The notes: generated from the letters alone by a model not told the origin. Positions 41,909 to 50,364 are shown, numbered from the stretch's first letter. The stretch: 64,000 nt of DNA from an uncultured Barnesiella sp. (GCA_944321085.1 CALUJY010000005.1:151211-215210); one strand, 5' to 3'. Translations and numbers: made by a program.

Positions 41909-42709
41909 ATGAGTGTGTCGGATAAAACGAATAGCGTGGAACCTGTCGAAGCAATGCGTCGCGAGGGCGGTATGGTATTGCGTACCAGCGATTTGGTAAA
42001 AAAATATCGCCAGCGTACGGTTGTCAACCATGTCTCTATCAATGTGACACAAGGCGAAATCGTAGGTTTGTTAGGCCCCAACGGAGCAGGCAAGACTACG
42101 ACATTCTATATGACCACGGGACTTGTCACGCCCAACGAAGGACACATATATATCAACGACCTCGATATTACCGAGTATCCTGTCTATAAACGCGCCCAGC
42201 ACGGTATAGGCTATTTGGCACAAGAACCGTCGGTATTTCGCAAGCTCTCGGTTGAAGATAACATCCGGGCTGTCTTGGAGATGACGAAAACGACTCCCGA
42301 GTATCAGCGTGAGAAATTGGAAAGTCTCATTGCCGAATTTAGTCTTGGTAAAGTGCGTAAGAACTTAGGCGACCAACTGTCGGGTGGCGAGCGGCGTCGT
42401 ACCGAGATAGCGCGATGCTTGGCGATAGACCCCCAGTTTATCATGCTCGATGAACCTTTTGCCGGTGTAGACCCTATCGCGGTAGAAGACATACAGAAGA
42501 TTGTCTATAAGTTGAAAGAGAAGAATATAGGTATTCTTATTACCGACCATAATGCTCCCGAGACATTGAGTATCACCGACCGCGCTTACCTCCTTTTCGA
42601 GGGTAAGATTCTTTTTCAAGGTACATCGGAGGAGTTGGCCGATAATCCTATTGTACGGGAAAAATATCTCGGACGCAGTTTCGTTTTCAGACGCAAGAGT
42701 TTCGATTGA
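41909..42709 (+). CDS. lptB: LPS export ABC transporter ATPase LptB
   Basis: ATPase of 266 residues that powers LptFG in lifting lipopolysaccharide out of the inner membrane. Walker A is GPNGAGKTTTFY (about 51-62), the Q loop GIGYLAQEPSVFRKL, the signature LSGGERRRTEIARC (about 152) and Walker B FIMLDEPFAGVDPIAV, with the D-loop and switch His in TDHNAPE. This FAGVDPIAVxDI stretch is characteristic of LptB. An extra 25 residues at the N terminus precede the family start. An alternative ATG at 41898 is closed by a stop four codons later. It is followed by a terminator at 42806-42846. Confidence 0.95.
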   Translation: MSVSDKTNSVEPVEAMRREGGMVLRTSDLVKKYRQRTVVNHVSINVTQGEIVGLLGPNGAGKTTTFYMTTGLVTPNEGHIYINDLDITEYPVYKRAQHGIGYLAQEPSVFRKLSVEDNIRAVLEMTKTTPEYQREKLESLIAEFSLGKVRKNLGDQLSGGERRRTEIARCLAIDPQFIMLDEPFAGVDPIAVEDIQKIVYKLKEKNIGILITDHNAPETLSITDRAYLLFEGKILFQGTSEELADNPIVREKYLGRSFVFRRKSFD

Positions 42710-42805
42710 CAGATTTTCCGTCCAATCATGGAAATACGGATGCGAATGGTGGTATATTCAGCACATTTACATACCGTTCGCACAAAAAACAGAAACAAAT
42801 ACAAC

Positions 42806-42846
42806 AAAAACGCTTTGCCGCTACTATTGCAGCAAGGCGTTTTTTG
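42806..42846. terminator. Bidirectional terminator between lptB and the monooxygenase gene
   Basis: AAAAACGCTTTGC and GCAAGGCGTTTTTT form a 13-bp stem with one wobble and a 13-base loop; T run on the plus side, A run on the other. Confidence 0.82.
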
Positions 42847-42871
42847 TTAAGGTAAGGCGAAATGTGCAGTT

Positions 42872-43147
42872 TCAGAACTCAAACTTTTCGAGTTTCATGT
42901 TGCTCATTGCTTCAAGTAGTGGAACTAATGATGTGAAGTGTGCCGATTTCTCATGTGCTTCTAATGCTTTGGCATCTTTCCATGTTTCGCATATCATCAG
43001 TGTGTTGTGACGGGTTGCGCTTTCATATAGGTCGTATGCTATGCAACCTGCGTCATCCAACGAGAAATTTACCAATTCTTTGGCTATCTCTATGACAGTG
43101 GCGCGTTTGTCGGTACTGACTTCGATAAAAACATTCAACCGTATCAT
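42872..43147 (-). CDS. Antibiotic biosynthesis monooxygenase-family (YgiN-like) protein
   Basis: Small ABM-fold protein of 91 residues. The fold starts MIRLNVFIEVSTDKRAT, followed by the second half CIAYDLYESATRHNTLMICETW and AHEKSAHF, the usual order of quinol-monooxygenase YgiN-type dimers. The oxygenase residues are not well defined in this family, so quinol or heme substrates are possible. It is the last gene of a leftward operon (start 46768) and lies 36 bases behind the 91-residue membrane protein. A terminator follows. Confidence 0.82.
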   Translation of the reverse strand: MIRLNVFIEVSTDKRATVIEIAKELVNFSLDDAGCIAYDLYESATRHNTLMICETWKDAKALEAHEKSAHFTSLVPLLEAMSNMKLEKFEF

Positions 43148-43183
43148 CTCGGGTAAATTGGTGGTGTGTATGGTGTGTGAGCG

Positions 43184-43459
43184 TTATTTCTCTGATTCTT
43201 TTTCCGTCGGTTTCTCCTCGGGAGAGGTGTTGTCAGCCTGTTCTTTTTTCTTTATTTCTTCTTGACGGCGGGCTCGCGCACGTTCTTGGGCTCGCAGGGT
43301 GTAGTAAAGTCCCACGATACAGAGCAGTGAGACGAGGATGATACCGAAATATTCTAAAATTTCTCCTTCTTTCAGTATATCTCGACCCATAAAAGCCATG
43401 ACAATGAGGTAAACTAAAAGCATGGCCGGGATAAAGATAGATTTTTTTAATTGTTTCAT
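43184..43459 (-). CDS. Small membrane protein, two helices and charged tail
   Basis: Protein of 91 residues with two transmembrane helices (about 9-24 and 36-53), followed by a strongly charged, likely coiled or disordered tail (ERARARRQEEIKKKEQAD onward, acidic at the end). No recognised domain. Operon position suggests only that it is translated with its neighbours. It starts 11 bases after the RNase D-like gene. Function unknown. Confidence 0.7.
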   Translation of the reverse strand: MKQLKKSIFIPAMLLVYLIVMAFMGRDILKEGEILEYFGIILVSLLCIVGLYYTLRAQERARARRQEEIKKKEQADNTSPEEKPTEKESEK

Positions 43460-43470
43460 GACTGTAAATT

Positions 43471-44118
43471 TTATGTGTGGGAGTTTTTCCCTTTATTCCC
43501 GTTAATGGGGGTTAGGGTATTGATATAAAAGGGTTCTTTTTGTAACAGGGCATTGTATATGTGCAGGCATGCCCATGCGTCGAGTGCGGCATAATATTGC
43601 TGGGGTACCGAGAGGGTGGGCGCTTCCCAATTAGAGAGCCGTTGAGCCTTCGATATTTTTTTCCCGAAGATGATGGCGTATATCTTTTGCAGGCTCATAT
43701 CGGCTATGCCGTATTGCTTGACGAGGGTTTGCAATTCGATGTAATTCTGAGGTTTGAAGTCCTCTACGCGGTGCAGTACCGAGAAATCGTCTTTCAATGA
43801 CAGTCCCACCTTTTGCAAATCGGGGTCGGTAAACAAGTCGCGTAACTCAGGGGTAAATCCTATTTTGTTTATTCTGAAAAGGAAACATTCGCTTTCGGTA
43901 GCAATCTGTATCAATGATACTTTGTTGGTTTTGCCTTTGCGAAACGAAGGTTTGGTTTCGGTGTCTATTCCCAGCATCGGGGCATGCCGCAATCTTTCTA
44001 TGGCGGCATTGGCGGCTTCGGGCGTCTCAATGACGTGTATAGCGCCTCCGAAACTTTCAATGGGCAGTCCGTTGACCGTTTCTTTGTCTATGCTGGCGTT
44101 GGGTTGCAATGTTATCAT
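43471..44118 (-). CDS. RNase D-like 3'-5' exonuclease (DEDDy)
   Basis: Exonuclease-domain protein of 215 residues: the RNase D / Werner-type DEDD fold without HRDC domains. Catalytic acids: DTE in MLGIDTETKPSF (about 51-53), Asp in GLSLKDDFSVL (about 109) and the DEDDy motif in YYAALDAWACLH (about 185). Such short forms are common in Bacteroidetes and probably trim RNA 3' ends or DNA. ATG 44118 (MITLQPN) is chosen; the longer frame to 44172 adds a proline-rich segment unlike the family. It is 11 bases behind DUF5063, in the yicC operon. Confidence 0.87.
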   Translation of the reverse strand: MITLQPNASIDKETVNGLPIESFGGAIHVIETPEAANAAIERLRHAPMLGIDTETKPSFRKGKTNKVSLIQIATESECFLFRINKIGFTPELRDLFTDPDLQKVGLSLKDDFSVLHRVEDFKPQNYIELQTLVKQYGIADMSLQKIYAIIFGKKISKAQRLSNWEAPTLSVPQQYYAALDAWACLHIYNALLQKEPFYINTLTPINGNKGKNSHT

Positions 44119-44129
44119 ATTCTTATTGC

Positions 44130-44732
44130 TCACGATGAGTGGTGATGGTGGTGGCAGAGCGGGTCTTCGCAATCGTGACTATGTTGCTCTTGCTCGTAAG
44201 CGGCATATTCATCAGAGTCTTCTTTTTCGCTACCAAAGCATAGGCTGTGCAGTGGGCGCATGATATTTACCAATTTCTGACCCCAGTAGGTGGCGAAATT
44301 TTCTCTACAACGGCATATTGCCATGCGCGACATCGTTTCGTCGCCATAGCGGTATACTTCGAGTAGGTCGCGTATATCTTGGTATATGTCGGCTATTCCT
44401 TCCGAGATAGAGGCGGCGATAGGAGTGTCGCTATATGCCATATCGGCATCGAATACTTCCAGATAGTCGTCGTCCCGGCCTATGAGGTCGCGGATGGTAT
44501 TGCGCAGGTATTCGTATTGCTCCTCGGTGACATAGCCGGCAAGGTCGTATTCCTCGTCAGGCTCGTCGGCAGGGAGTAACGATGCTTTCAAATAGAGTAG
44601 GGGCAATATGCGCGTCAAGGTAAGCAGGAAGTCGTTCCGGTCGGCTTCGGCACTACGTTCTACCCGGCCGCAGAATTCCAATCCTACGGTGACAAATTCT
44701 ACTATCTCTTTCGAATATACTCTTTCGTCCAT
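44130..44732 (-). CDS. DUF5063 protein with histidine-rich tail
   Basis: Cytoplasmic protein of 200 residues. The DUF5063 part is acidic and helical (FVTVGLEFCGRVERSAEADR near the start; EGIADIYQDIRDLLEVYRYG in the middle; FATYWGQKLVNIMRPLH). The last 17 residues are HSHDCEDPLCHHHHHSS, a Cys/His-rich tail that could bind a divalent metal or simply be a low-complexity end. The function is unknown. It is transcribed after nadD (3-base gap) and before the RNase D-like gene (11-base gap), so expression is tied to the RNA and nucleotide genes around it. Confidence 0.85.
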   Translation of the reverse strand: MDERVYSKEIVEFVTVGLEFCGRVERSAEADRNDFLLTLTRILPLLYLKASLLPADEPDEEYDLAGYVTEEQYEYLRNTIRDLIGRDDDYLEVFDADMAYSDTPIAASISEGIADIYQDIRDLLEVYRYGDETMSRMAICRCRENFATYWGQKLVNIMRPLHSLCFGSEKEDSDEYAAYEQEQHSHDCEDPLCHHHHHSS

Positions 44733-44735
44733 TTT

Positions 44736-45311
44736 CTATTTACGGTATAAATGGTTACGGCATATATAATCATATACACCGGCAGGCAGGAATGTGTTCA
44801 TGTTGTGCCCTTCGGCGATGCCGTTGCGTATCCATGTCGACGATAGTTCGACAATGGGTGCGTGTGCATAGCTGACGTGTGCAGGCAGTGAGTCGGTATC
44901 TATCTCATATCCCATGCGCGGATATACGCATACGCCATATTCGTCGATGATGCGATTGCTCTCTTTCCAGCGGTCGAAGATGAGCCAATTATCGGCGCCG
45001 ATAATCAACACGAATGTATTTCCCGGGTATTTTTCCCGAAGAGTATCGAGCAGCGTTATGGTGTAAGAGGGTTGCGGCAGCGAAAATTCTATGTCGCAAT
45101 AGCGTATTTTGCGGTTGGAGCTTATGGCCAACTTCAACATTTCGCATCGGTGACGGTCTCCATCGGGAGTACTTCGTTCTCGCACCGGGTTGTGGGGCGT
45201 TACGCTCATCCACACTTCATCGAAGCCTTCGTATTCGGCGAGATATGAAGCCAGCATGAGATGCCCCATGTGTATGGGGTTGAACGAACCCGAGAAGATG
45301 CCTATTTTCAT
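44736..45311 (-). CDS. nadD: Nicotinate-nucleotide adenylyltransferase
   Basis: Makes deamido-NAD+ from nicotinate mononucleotide and ATP. The protein has 191 residues. Nucleotidyltransferase signature GIFSGSFNPIHMGHLMLA (GxFxPxHxGH form, about 5-22), the substrate region in VWMSVTPHNPVRE, the IIGADNWLIFDRW strand and the SSTWIRNGI motif (SSTxIR, about 156) are all present. It lies three bases after gmk and three before DUF5063, within the yicC operon. Confidence 0.95.
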   Translation of the reverse strand: MKIGIFSGSFNPIHMGHLMLASYLAEYEGFDEVWMSVTPHNPVRERSTPDGDRHRCEMLKLAISSNRKIRYCDIEFSLPQPSYTITLLDTLREKYPGNTFVLIIGADNWLIFDRWKESNRIIDEYGVCVYPRMGYEIDTDSLPAHVSYAHAPIVELSSTWIRNGIAEGHNMNTFLPAGVYDYICRNHLYRK

Positions 45312-45314
45312 ATA

Positions 45315-45887
45315 TTATTCGTTTATAAAGTTCGTGACAAGTTCCAAAACTTGTTTTTGAGCATTTTCGAGTGTATCGTTGACCACGACTTTGTCGAAAC
45401 GCGGTGCGTACGATAGTTCTTGCACGGCTTTGGCTATACGGGTAGTGATTACTTCGGGAGCATCGGTACCCCGTTTTACGAGCCGTTCGTGCAGGACATC
45501 GACACTGGGCGGTTTGATGAATATGGAGAGTGCGTCGTTGCCGTAGAAACGTTTTATGTTGAGCCCGCCTACCACATCGACATCGAATATCACGTGGCGG
45601 TTGCTTTCGCGCAGGCGTTCTATCTCGCATTTCAGCGTACCGTAATATTTGCCGGGATATACTTCTTCATATTCCAAGAAGTCGCCGTTACCTATGTGTT
45701 CGCGGAATTCATCGATACTCATGAAGTAGTAGTCTTTGCCATTTTGCTCGTTGCCTCTCGGTTGTCGGCTGGTGGCCGATACCGAAAACGACAGCGGCAG
45801 GCCTTGCTGCATGAGGTATTGTATGAGCGTCGATTTGCCCGAGCCCGATGGCGCTGAAAAAATGATAAGTTTGCCTTTCTTCTCCAT
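45315..45887 (-). CDS. gmk: Guanylate kinase
   Basis: Phosphorylates GMP to GDP. The protein has 190 residues. P-loop FSAPSGSGKSTLIQ (about 10-23), the GMP-binding SVSATSRQPRGNE (TTRxPR-type, here ATSRQPR), the DYYFMSIDEF strand and FDVDVVGGLNIK in place of DVxGxxxV. ATG 45887 (MEKKGKL) is the family start; the frame extends further upstream but over yicC, which overlaps nothing and ends at 45896. It sits eight bases behind yicC and three before nadD. Confidence 0.96.
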   Translation of the reverse strand: MEKKGKLIIFSAPSGSGKSTLIQYLMQQGLPLSFSVSATSRQPRGNEQNGKDYYFMSIDEFREHIGNGDFLEYEEVYPGKYYGTLKCEIERLRESNRHVIFDVDVVGGLNIKRFYGNDALSIFIKPPSVDVLHERLVKRGTDAPEVITTRIAKAVQELSYAPRFDKVVVNDTLENAQKQVLELVTNFINE

Positions 45888-45895
45888 GACAGTTG

Positions 45896-46768
45896 CTACA
45901 TTATGTTGAGGACTTGTTCTTTTATCTGTTCCAGTTCGTCTTTCATACGCACTACGATGCGTTGCATCTCGGCGTGGTTTGCCTTCGAGCCCAGCGTGTT
46001 TATTTCCCGCCCCATTTCTTGGGCTATGAAACCCAGCTTTTTGCCTTGTCCGTGCCCTGTATCCATGGTTTCCATGAAGTAGTGCAGGTGGTTGTCGAGG
46101 CGATGCTTTTCTTCGTTGATATCCAATTTCTCTATATAGTATATCATCTCTTGTTCGAGGCGGTTCTTGTCGTAGTCTATTTCTTTTATCTTCGACAACC
46201 CCTCTACGATGCGACCCTTTATCTTCTCTATCCGTTCTTGTTCGTAGGTCTCGACTTCTTTGAGCAAGGCGGCTATGTTGGTGATTTTTTGTGTAAAGAT
46301 ATCTTGCAGACATCGGCCTTCTTGTGTGCGGAAGGCGACAAGCTGGTCTATGGCAAGCGTTACCGCTCTGTCGAGTGCAGCGGTCTCTTCGTCGCTCAGT
46401 TCGAGAGACTCGGTTTGCAGCGTGTCGGGCAAGCGGAACAAAATCTGGAACCAGTCGGTGGGGGCATTTATGCCCAAGGTCGTGGCGGCATTGTTTATCT
46501 GCTCGTAATAGCTTTGCAGTGCGTTCAGGTTGACTTGCGAGGGGGTATCGCCGCCGATACTCTCTGTGCGTATCGTCAAGTCGACTTTGCCGCGTTCGAG
46601 CCTTCGGGCTATTTCGCTGCGTATTTCCATCTCCTTCTCTCTGTATAGAGGCGGGATGCGAGTCGACAAGTCGAGTTGTTTGCTATTGAGCGATTTTATT
46701 TCGACAATTATCTTTTTGTTGGGCAATTCGGCTATTCCTTTACCGAATCCTGTCATGGATTGTATCAT
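45896..46768 (-). CDS. yicC: YicC/YloC-family endoribonuclease
   Basis: Protein of 290 residues. The N terminus MIQSMTGFGKGIAELPNKKI is the hallmark of the family, and the C-terminal domain ends in LGFIAQEMGREINTLGSKAN and EMQRIVVRMKDELEQIKEQ. In other bacteria YicC-type proteins are RNases acting on regulatory RNA, so a role in RNA turnover is probable. First gene of the seven-gene leftward operon yicC-gmk-nadD-DUF5063-exonuclease-membrane protein-ABM protein, from the -7 box at 46789-46796. Confidence 0.93.
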   Translation of the reverse strand: MIQSMTGFGKGIAELPNKKIIVEIKSLNSKQLDLSTRIPPLYREKEMEIRSEIARRLERGKVDLTIRTESIGGDTPSQVNLNALQSYYEQINNAATTLGINAPTDWFQILFRLPDTLQTESLELSDEETAALDRAVTLAIDQLVAFRTQEGRCLQDIFTQKITNIAALLKEVETYEQERIEKIKGRIVEGLSKIKEIDYDKNRLEQEMIYYIEKLDINEEKHRLDNHLHYFMETMDTGHGQGKKLGFIAQEMGREINTLGSKANHAEMQRIVVRMKDELEQIKEQVLNIM

Positions 46769-46788
46769 GGTTCAATGTATTATTCCTG

Positions 46789-46796
46789 CAAAATTA
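46789..46796 (-). promoter_or_regulatory. yicC operon promoter, -7 element
   Basis: TAATTTTG on the minus strand, 20 bases before the yicC ATG at 46768. Confidence 0.6.
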
Positions 46797-46840
46797 ATTT
46801 ATTTCGCGGTTATTTCTCCTATCCATTGAGAAAAAAGAGC

Positions 46841-46848
46841 TATTTTTG
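46841..46848 (+). promoter_or_regulatory. tsaB operon promoter, -7 element
   Basis: TATTTTTG, 29 bases upstream of the tsaB ATG; back-to-back with the yicC promoter. Confidence 0.5.
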
Positions 46849-46877
46849 TGCTCCATAACTGCAAGTGATATATTGTT

Positions 46878-47570
46878 ATGCCCAATATCCTACATATAGA
46901 GACCTCTACCGAGGTATGTTCCGTGGCACTGTCGTGCGACGGATACGTACAATTCCATCGTGAGGCATTCGACGGGCCGTCGCATGCGTCGCTTTTGGGC
47001 GGCTTTGTGCAAGACGCTGTTACCTATGCCCGCCTCAAAGAGTTGCCGTTGCATGCTGTTGCGGTAAGCGGTGGCCCCGGTTCATATACGGGGTTGCGCA
47101 TCGGTGTTTCCGAAGCCAAAGGTTTGTGTTTCGGGTTAGGTTTGCCTCTTATTGCTGTCAATACACTCGAATTGCTTTGTACCACGGCCATGTTTCGTGC
47201 CGATGCCGAGCCCGAAGCCTTGATATGCCCCATGATAGATGCCCGCCGCATGGAGGTGTATGCTGCCGTGTACGACGAGCGTTTGCAACCTGTAATGCCG
47301 GTGGGGGCATACGTGGTAGACGAGCACACGTTCGACGACATTCTCGAACAGCGCAAAGTGGTATTCTGCGGCAACGGCGCGGCCAAATGCAAGAGCGTTA
47401 TACAACATTGCAATGCGCTTTTTGTCGACGATATTTGTCCGCTTGCCTCGGGTATGGTAGCGCTTGCCGAGCGGGCTTTCGTGCGAGGCGACTTTTGTGA
47501 CGTAGCCTATTACGAACCGTTCTATCTGAAAGAGTTCGTGGCTACCCGACCTAAAAACAAAATCATATAA
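46878..47570 (+). CDS. tsaB: tRNA threonylcarbamoyladenosine biosynthesis protein TsaB
   Basis: Partner of TsaD and TsaE in making t6A37 of tRNA. The protein has 230 residues and an ASKHA fold. The N-terminal ILHIETSTEVCSVALS (ETS/ALS nucleotide-fold start) and GGPGSYTGLRIGVSEAKGLC (about 58-77) are the typical TsaB motifs. Together with the YrdC-type gene at 2755-3369 it covers two steps of the pathway in this window. First gene of an operon with DUF4290 (23-base gap), murA (30) and rimM (1). Confidence 0.93.
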   Translation: MPNILHIETSTEVCSVALSCDGYVQFHREAFDGPSHASLLGGFVQDAVTYARLKELPLHAVAVSGGPGSYTGLRIGVSEAKGLCFGLGLPLIAVNTLELLCTTAMFRADAEPEALICPMIDARRMEVYAAVYDERLQPVMPVGAYVVDEHTFDDILEQRKVVFCGNGAAKCKSVIQHCNALFVDDICPLASGMVALAERAFVRGDFCDVAYYEPFYLKEFVATRPKNKII

Positions 47571-47593
47571 CGAAGACAATCTGTTCAAATATT

Positions 47594-48193
47594 ATGTTGC
47601 AATATAATTCACAACTCAAAAAACTTGTCTTGCCCGAGTATGGGCGCAATGTGCAGCAAATGGTCGATTACTGCCTCTCTATTCCCGACAGGCAGGAGCG
47701 TACCCGTTGTGCTTATACCATCATAGATATTATGGGCAACTTGTTCCCTCACTTGCGCGATATCGACGACTTCAAGCACAAGTTGTGGGACCACCTCGCC
47801 ATTATGTCCGATTTCAAGCTCGATATAGACTATCCCTATCCCGTTGTGAAGCGCGAGAACTTGGTGACGAAGCCCGAACGCATCCCGTATCGCCACTTCC
47901 CTATACACTACCGCCATTACGGGAAAATCACCGAAGATATGTTGCAAAAAGCTCGCCTCATGTCGCCCGGTGAAGAACGCGATGCGTTGGCCTATATGCT
48001 GGCCAATTTTATGAAGCGTTCCTATATTGCATGGAATAAAGACAACGTCGAGGATGAGAAAATCTGGCAAGACGTTTACGAATATACCCACGGCGCCATC
48101 CGTATGGATGCACCCCTCATGCGTGCCAAAGAACTCAAAGAAGATCCCGCACCGCAACAGCAATCGCGCAAGAAGAAAAAGAAAAATAAGTAA
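47594..48193 (+). CDS. DUF4290-family protein
   Basis: Soluble protein of 199 residues, a family restricted mostly to Bacteroidetes. Conserved features are YGRNVQQMVDYCLSIPDRQE (about 16-35), IDIMGNLFPHLRDIDDFKHK and the acidic WDHLAIMSDF block. The C terminus is a basic run RKKKKKNK that may bind nucleic acid or membranes. It lies between tsaB and murA. Function unknown. Confidence 0.85.
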   Translation: MLQYNSQLKKLVLPEYGRNVQQMVDYCLSIPDRQERTRCAYTIIDIMGNLFPHLRDIDDFKHKLWDHLAIMSDFKLDIDYPYPVVKRENLVTKPERIPYRHFPIHYRHYGKITEDMLQKARLMSPGEERDALAYMLANFMKRSYIAWNKDNVEDEKIWQDVYEYTHGAIRMDAPLMRAKELKEDPAPQQQSRKKKKKNK

Positions 48194-48223
48194 TCGTAGC
48201 CCTTACCTGCATATACACACGTT

Positions 48224-49528
48224 ATGGCATCATTTGTTATCGAAGGCGGTCGCCGGTTGCAGGGCGAGCTTACCCCGCAAGGCGCCAAAAACGAAGCCTT
48301 GCAGATTATATGCGCTTCGTTGCTTACCACCGAACCGGTTACCGTGCACAACGTTCCCGATATACTCGACGTCAACAACCTCATACAGTTGTTGCGTGAG
48401 ATGGGCGTGGAAGTAAGTCGCGACGGGATAGATACCTATACATTCCGTGCGGCACACTTGGATATGGATTACATGCAAAGCGATGCCTTTATTTCGCGCT
48501 GCGCATCGCTGCGCGGTTCGGTCATGCTCATGGGTCCGCTGTTGGCTCGTGAGGGATATGTGCGCATGCCCCGTCCCGGCGGCGATAAGATAGGCCGCCG
48601 TCGCCTCGACACCCATTTCCTCGGTATGCAGAAGTTGGGCGCTTCCATATCGTGTGCCGCAGGAGCTGCCGTCTATGAAGTGAAAGCCGACAAGTTGCAG
48701 GGCGTATACATGCTGCTCGATGAGGCATCGGTTACCGGTACTGCCAATATTCTTATGGCAGCAGTCCTTGCACAAGGCGTCACCACCATATACAACGCCG
48801 CATGCGAGCCCTATGTGCAGCAGCTGTCGCGTATGCTATGCCGTATGGGAGCACGTATCGAAGGCATCGGCTCGAACCTTCTCACTGTGTATGGGGTAGG
48901 AGCATTGCACGGGTGCGAACATACCATACTGCCCGATATGATAGAAGTGGGCAGTTTTATAGGGCTGGCCGCCATGACAGCTTCGGATATAACCATCAAA
49001 AACGCCTCGGTAGAGCATCTCGGTATCATCCCCGACAGTTTTCGCCGACTTGGCGTTACCATAGAACAACAGGGCGACGACCTGCATATTCCTACTCACG
49101 AAACCTATGAGATAGAGACCTTTATCGACGGTTCTATCATGACCTTTGCCGATGCCCCGTGGCCCGGGCTTACGCCCGACCTGCTCAGCGTCTTTCTTGT
49201 CGTGGCCACACAAGCCAAGGGCAGCGTGCTCATCCATCAGAAAATGTTCGAGAGCCGTCTCTTCTTTGTCGACAAGCTCATCGACATGGGTGCGCAAATC
49301 ATCCTTTGCGACCCGCACCGTGCCGTAGTCATAGGGCAGGCACATGCTCACGCCCTGCGTGCTGCCGACATGGTGTCGCCCGATATTCGTGCGGGGGTAG
49401 CCCTGCTGATAGCCGCCATGAGCGCCGAGGGTACCAGCCGCATACACAATATAGAACAGATTGACCGCGGATACCAAGACATAGACCGCCGCCTCAACGC
49501 GATAGGAGCGCGCATAACACGCTTGTAA
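48224..49528 (+). CDS. murA: UDP-N-acetylglucosamine 1-carboxyvinyltransferase
   Basis: First committed step of peptidoglycan synthesis: transfer of enolpyruvyl from PEP to UDP-GlcNAc in the cytoplasm. The protein has 434 residues. N-terminal GGRRLQGELTPQGAKNEALQ (KNxxL substrate motif), active loop PRPGGDKIGRRRLDTHF, and C-terminal DIRAGVALLIAA (the DLRAG motif). The residue that is Cys115 in E. coli is Asp121 here (48584-48586, GAT), a change known to give fosfomycin insensitivity in Mycobacterium, Chlamydia and others while keeping activity. It lies 30 bases after DUF4290 and one base before rimM. Confidence 0.95.
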   Translation: MASFVIEGGRRLQGELTPQGAKNEALQIICASLLTTEPVTVHNVPDILDVNNLIQLLREMGVEVSRDGIDTYTFRAAHLDMDYMQSDAFISRCASLRGSVMLMGPLLAREGYVRMPRPGGDKIGRRRLDTHFLGMQKLGASISCAAGAAVYEVKADKLQGVYMLLDEASVTGTANILMAAVLAQGVTTIYNAACEPYVQQLSRMLCRMGARIEGIGSNLLTVYGVGALHGCEHTILPDMIEVGSFIGLAAMTASDITIKNASVEHLGIIPDSFRRLGVTIEQQGDDLHIPTHETYEIETFIDGSIMTFADAPWPGLTPDLLSVFLVVATQAKGSVLIHQKMFESRLFFVDKLIDMGAQIILCDPHRAVVIGQAHAHALRAADMVSPDIRAGVALLIAAMSAEGTSRIHNIEQIDRGYQDIDRRLNAIGARITRL

Positions 49529-49529
49529 T

Positions 49530-50051
49530 ATGATACGTCGCGACGAACTCGTAAAAATAGGACGCTTCAACAAGCCCCACGGGGTGCATGGCGAAATATC
49601 CATGACCTTTACCGACGACGCCTTTGACCGTTGCGACTCGCCCTATATCGTGTGCCTTGTCGAGGGCATCTTCGTCCCCTTCTTTATCGAAGAATACCGC
49701 TTCAAAAACGACTCTACCGCACTCATTAAGCTATGCGATGTAGACAATGCAACCGATGCCGCCGCATTTACCCTGCTCGATGTCTACTACCCTAAACGCT
49801 ACTACGTAGAGTCGGACGACGCGGCCACTCTCGGCGATTACTTCATCGGATTTACTGTTGTCGACAGCGAAAAAGGAACTTTGGGAAGTGTCGTTGCCAT
49901 CGACGATGCCACCGCCAACATACTCTTTATAGTAGCTTCGCCCGATGGCAGTGAGCTGCTCATTCCTGCCCAAGAAGCCTTTGTAGATTCTATCGACGAG
50001 CAGGAGCGCATCATACACATGCACCTCCCCGACGGCTTGCTCGATTTGTGA
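49530..50051 (+). CDS. rimM: 16S rRNA processing protein RimM
   Basis: Assists 30S maturation around the 16S 3' domain and protein S19. The protein has 173 residues with an N-terminal RimM domain (VKIGRFNKPHGVHGEISM, about 8-25, with the IxKxHGxxGE motif as GRFNKPHGVHGE) and a C-terminal PRC barrel (GDYFIGFTVVDSEKGTLGSV). The usual YxxDLxG between them is FIGFTVVD. It starts one base after murA, so it is the last gene of the tsaB operon. Confidence 0.92.
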   Translation: MIRRDELVKIGRFNKPHGVHGEISMTFTDDAFDRCDSPYIVCLVEGIFVPFFIEEYRFKNDSTALIKLCDVDNATDAAAFTLLDVYYPKRYYVESDDAATLGDYFIGFTVVDSEKGTLGSVVAIDDATANILFIVASPDGSELLIPAQEAFVDSIDEQERIIHMHLPDGLLDL

Positions 50052-50364
50052 TTGGCGATAAGGAATGTAGGATTCCTCTGATTAATCAGCAATAATATAT
50101 ATGTGTCGCAGGGCTGTGAGATTATTGCAGCATCGATGCGACTGCCATGCGGCAAAAAATTGTAAGCCGACGGCAGAGGCGAAATGGCATATTATTTGTT
50201 ATATTATAGAATATAGGATGTGGTTCGGCCGTGCCAAAACTGAAAACTGCGTTTTCGTTTGCCTCGGCTCTCACCTTTCACTATATTTGCAATAGAAACG
50301 GGTGGTTCTCGCGTGATAGACGATAGCCGGTATCTCGTAATAGTAAATTTTAATTATAACAGTT
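50052..50364. other. Intergenic region upstream of the DUF4251 gene
   Basis: No coding frame of recognisable content. It contains a full promoter at 50258-50289 reading rightward and no strong terminator for the tsaB operon. Confidence 0.45.
50258..50289 (+). promoter_or_regulatory. DUF4251 gene promoter
   Basis: TTTG at 50258-50261, a 20-base spacer, and TATATTTG at 50282-50289. The ATG follows 75 bases later. Confidence 0.72.

Noticed and set aside
45888..46313. Upstream extension of the guanylate kinase frame
   Set aside because: It runs over yicC on the same strand in another frame, is rich in Arg and His, and guanylate kinase homologues start at MEKKGKL.
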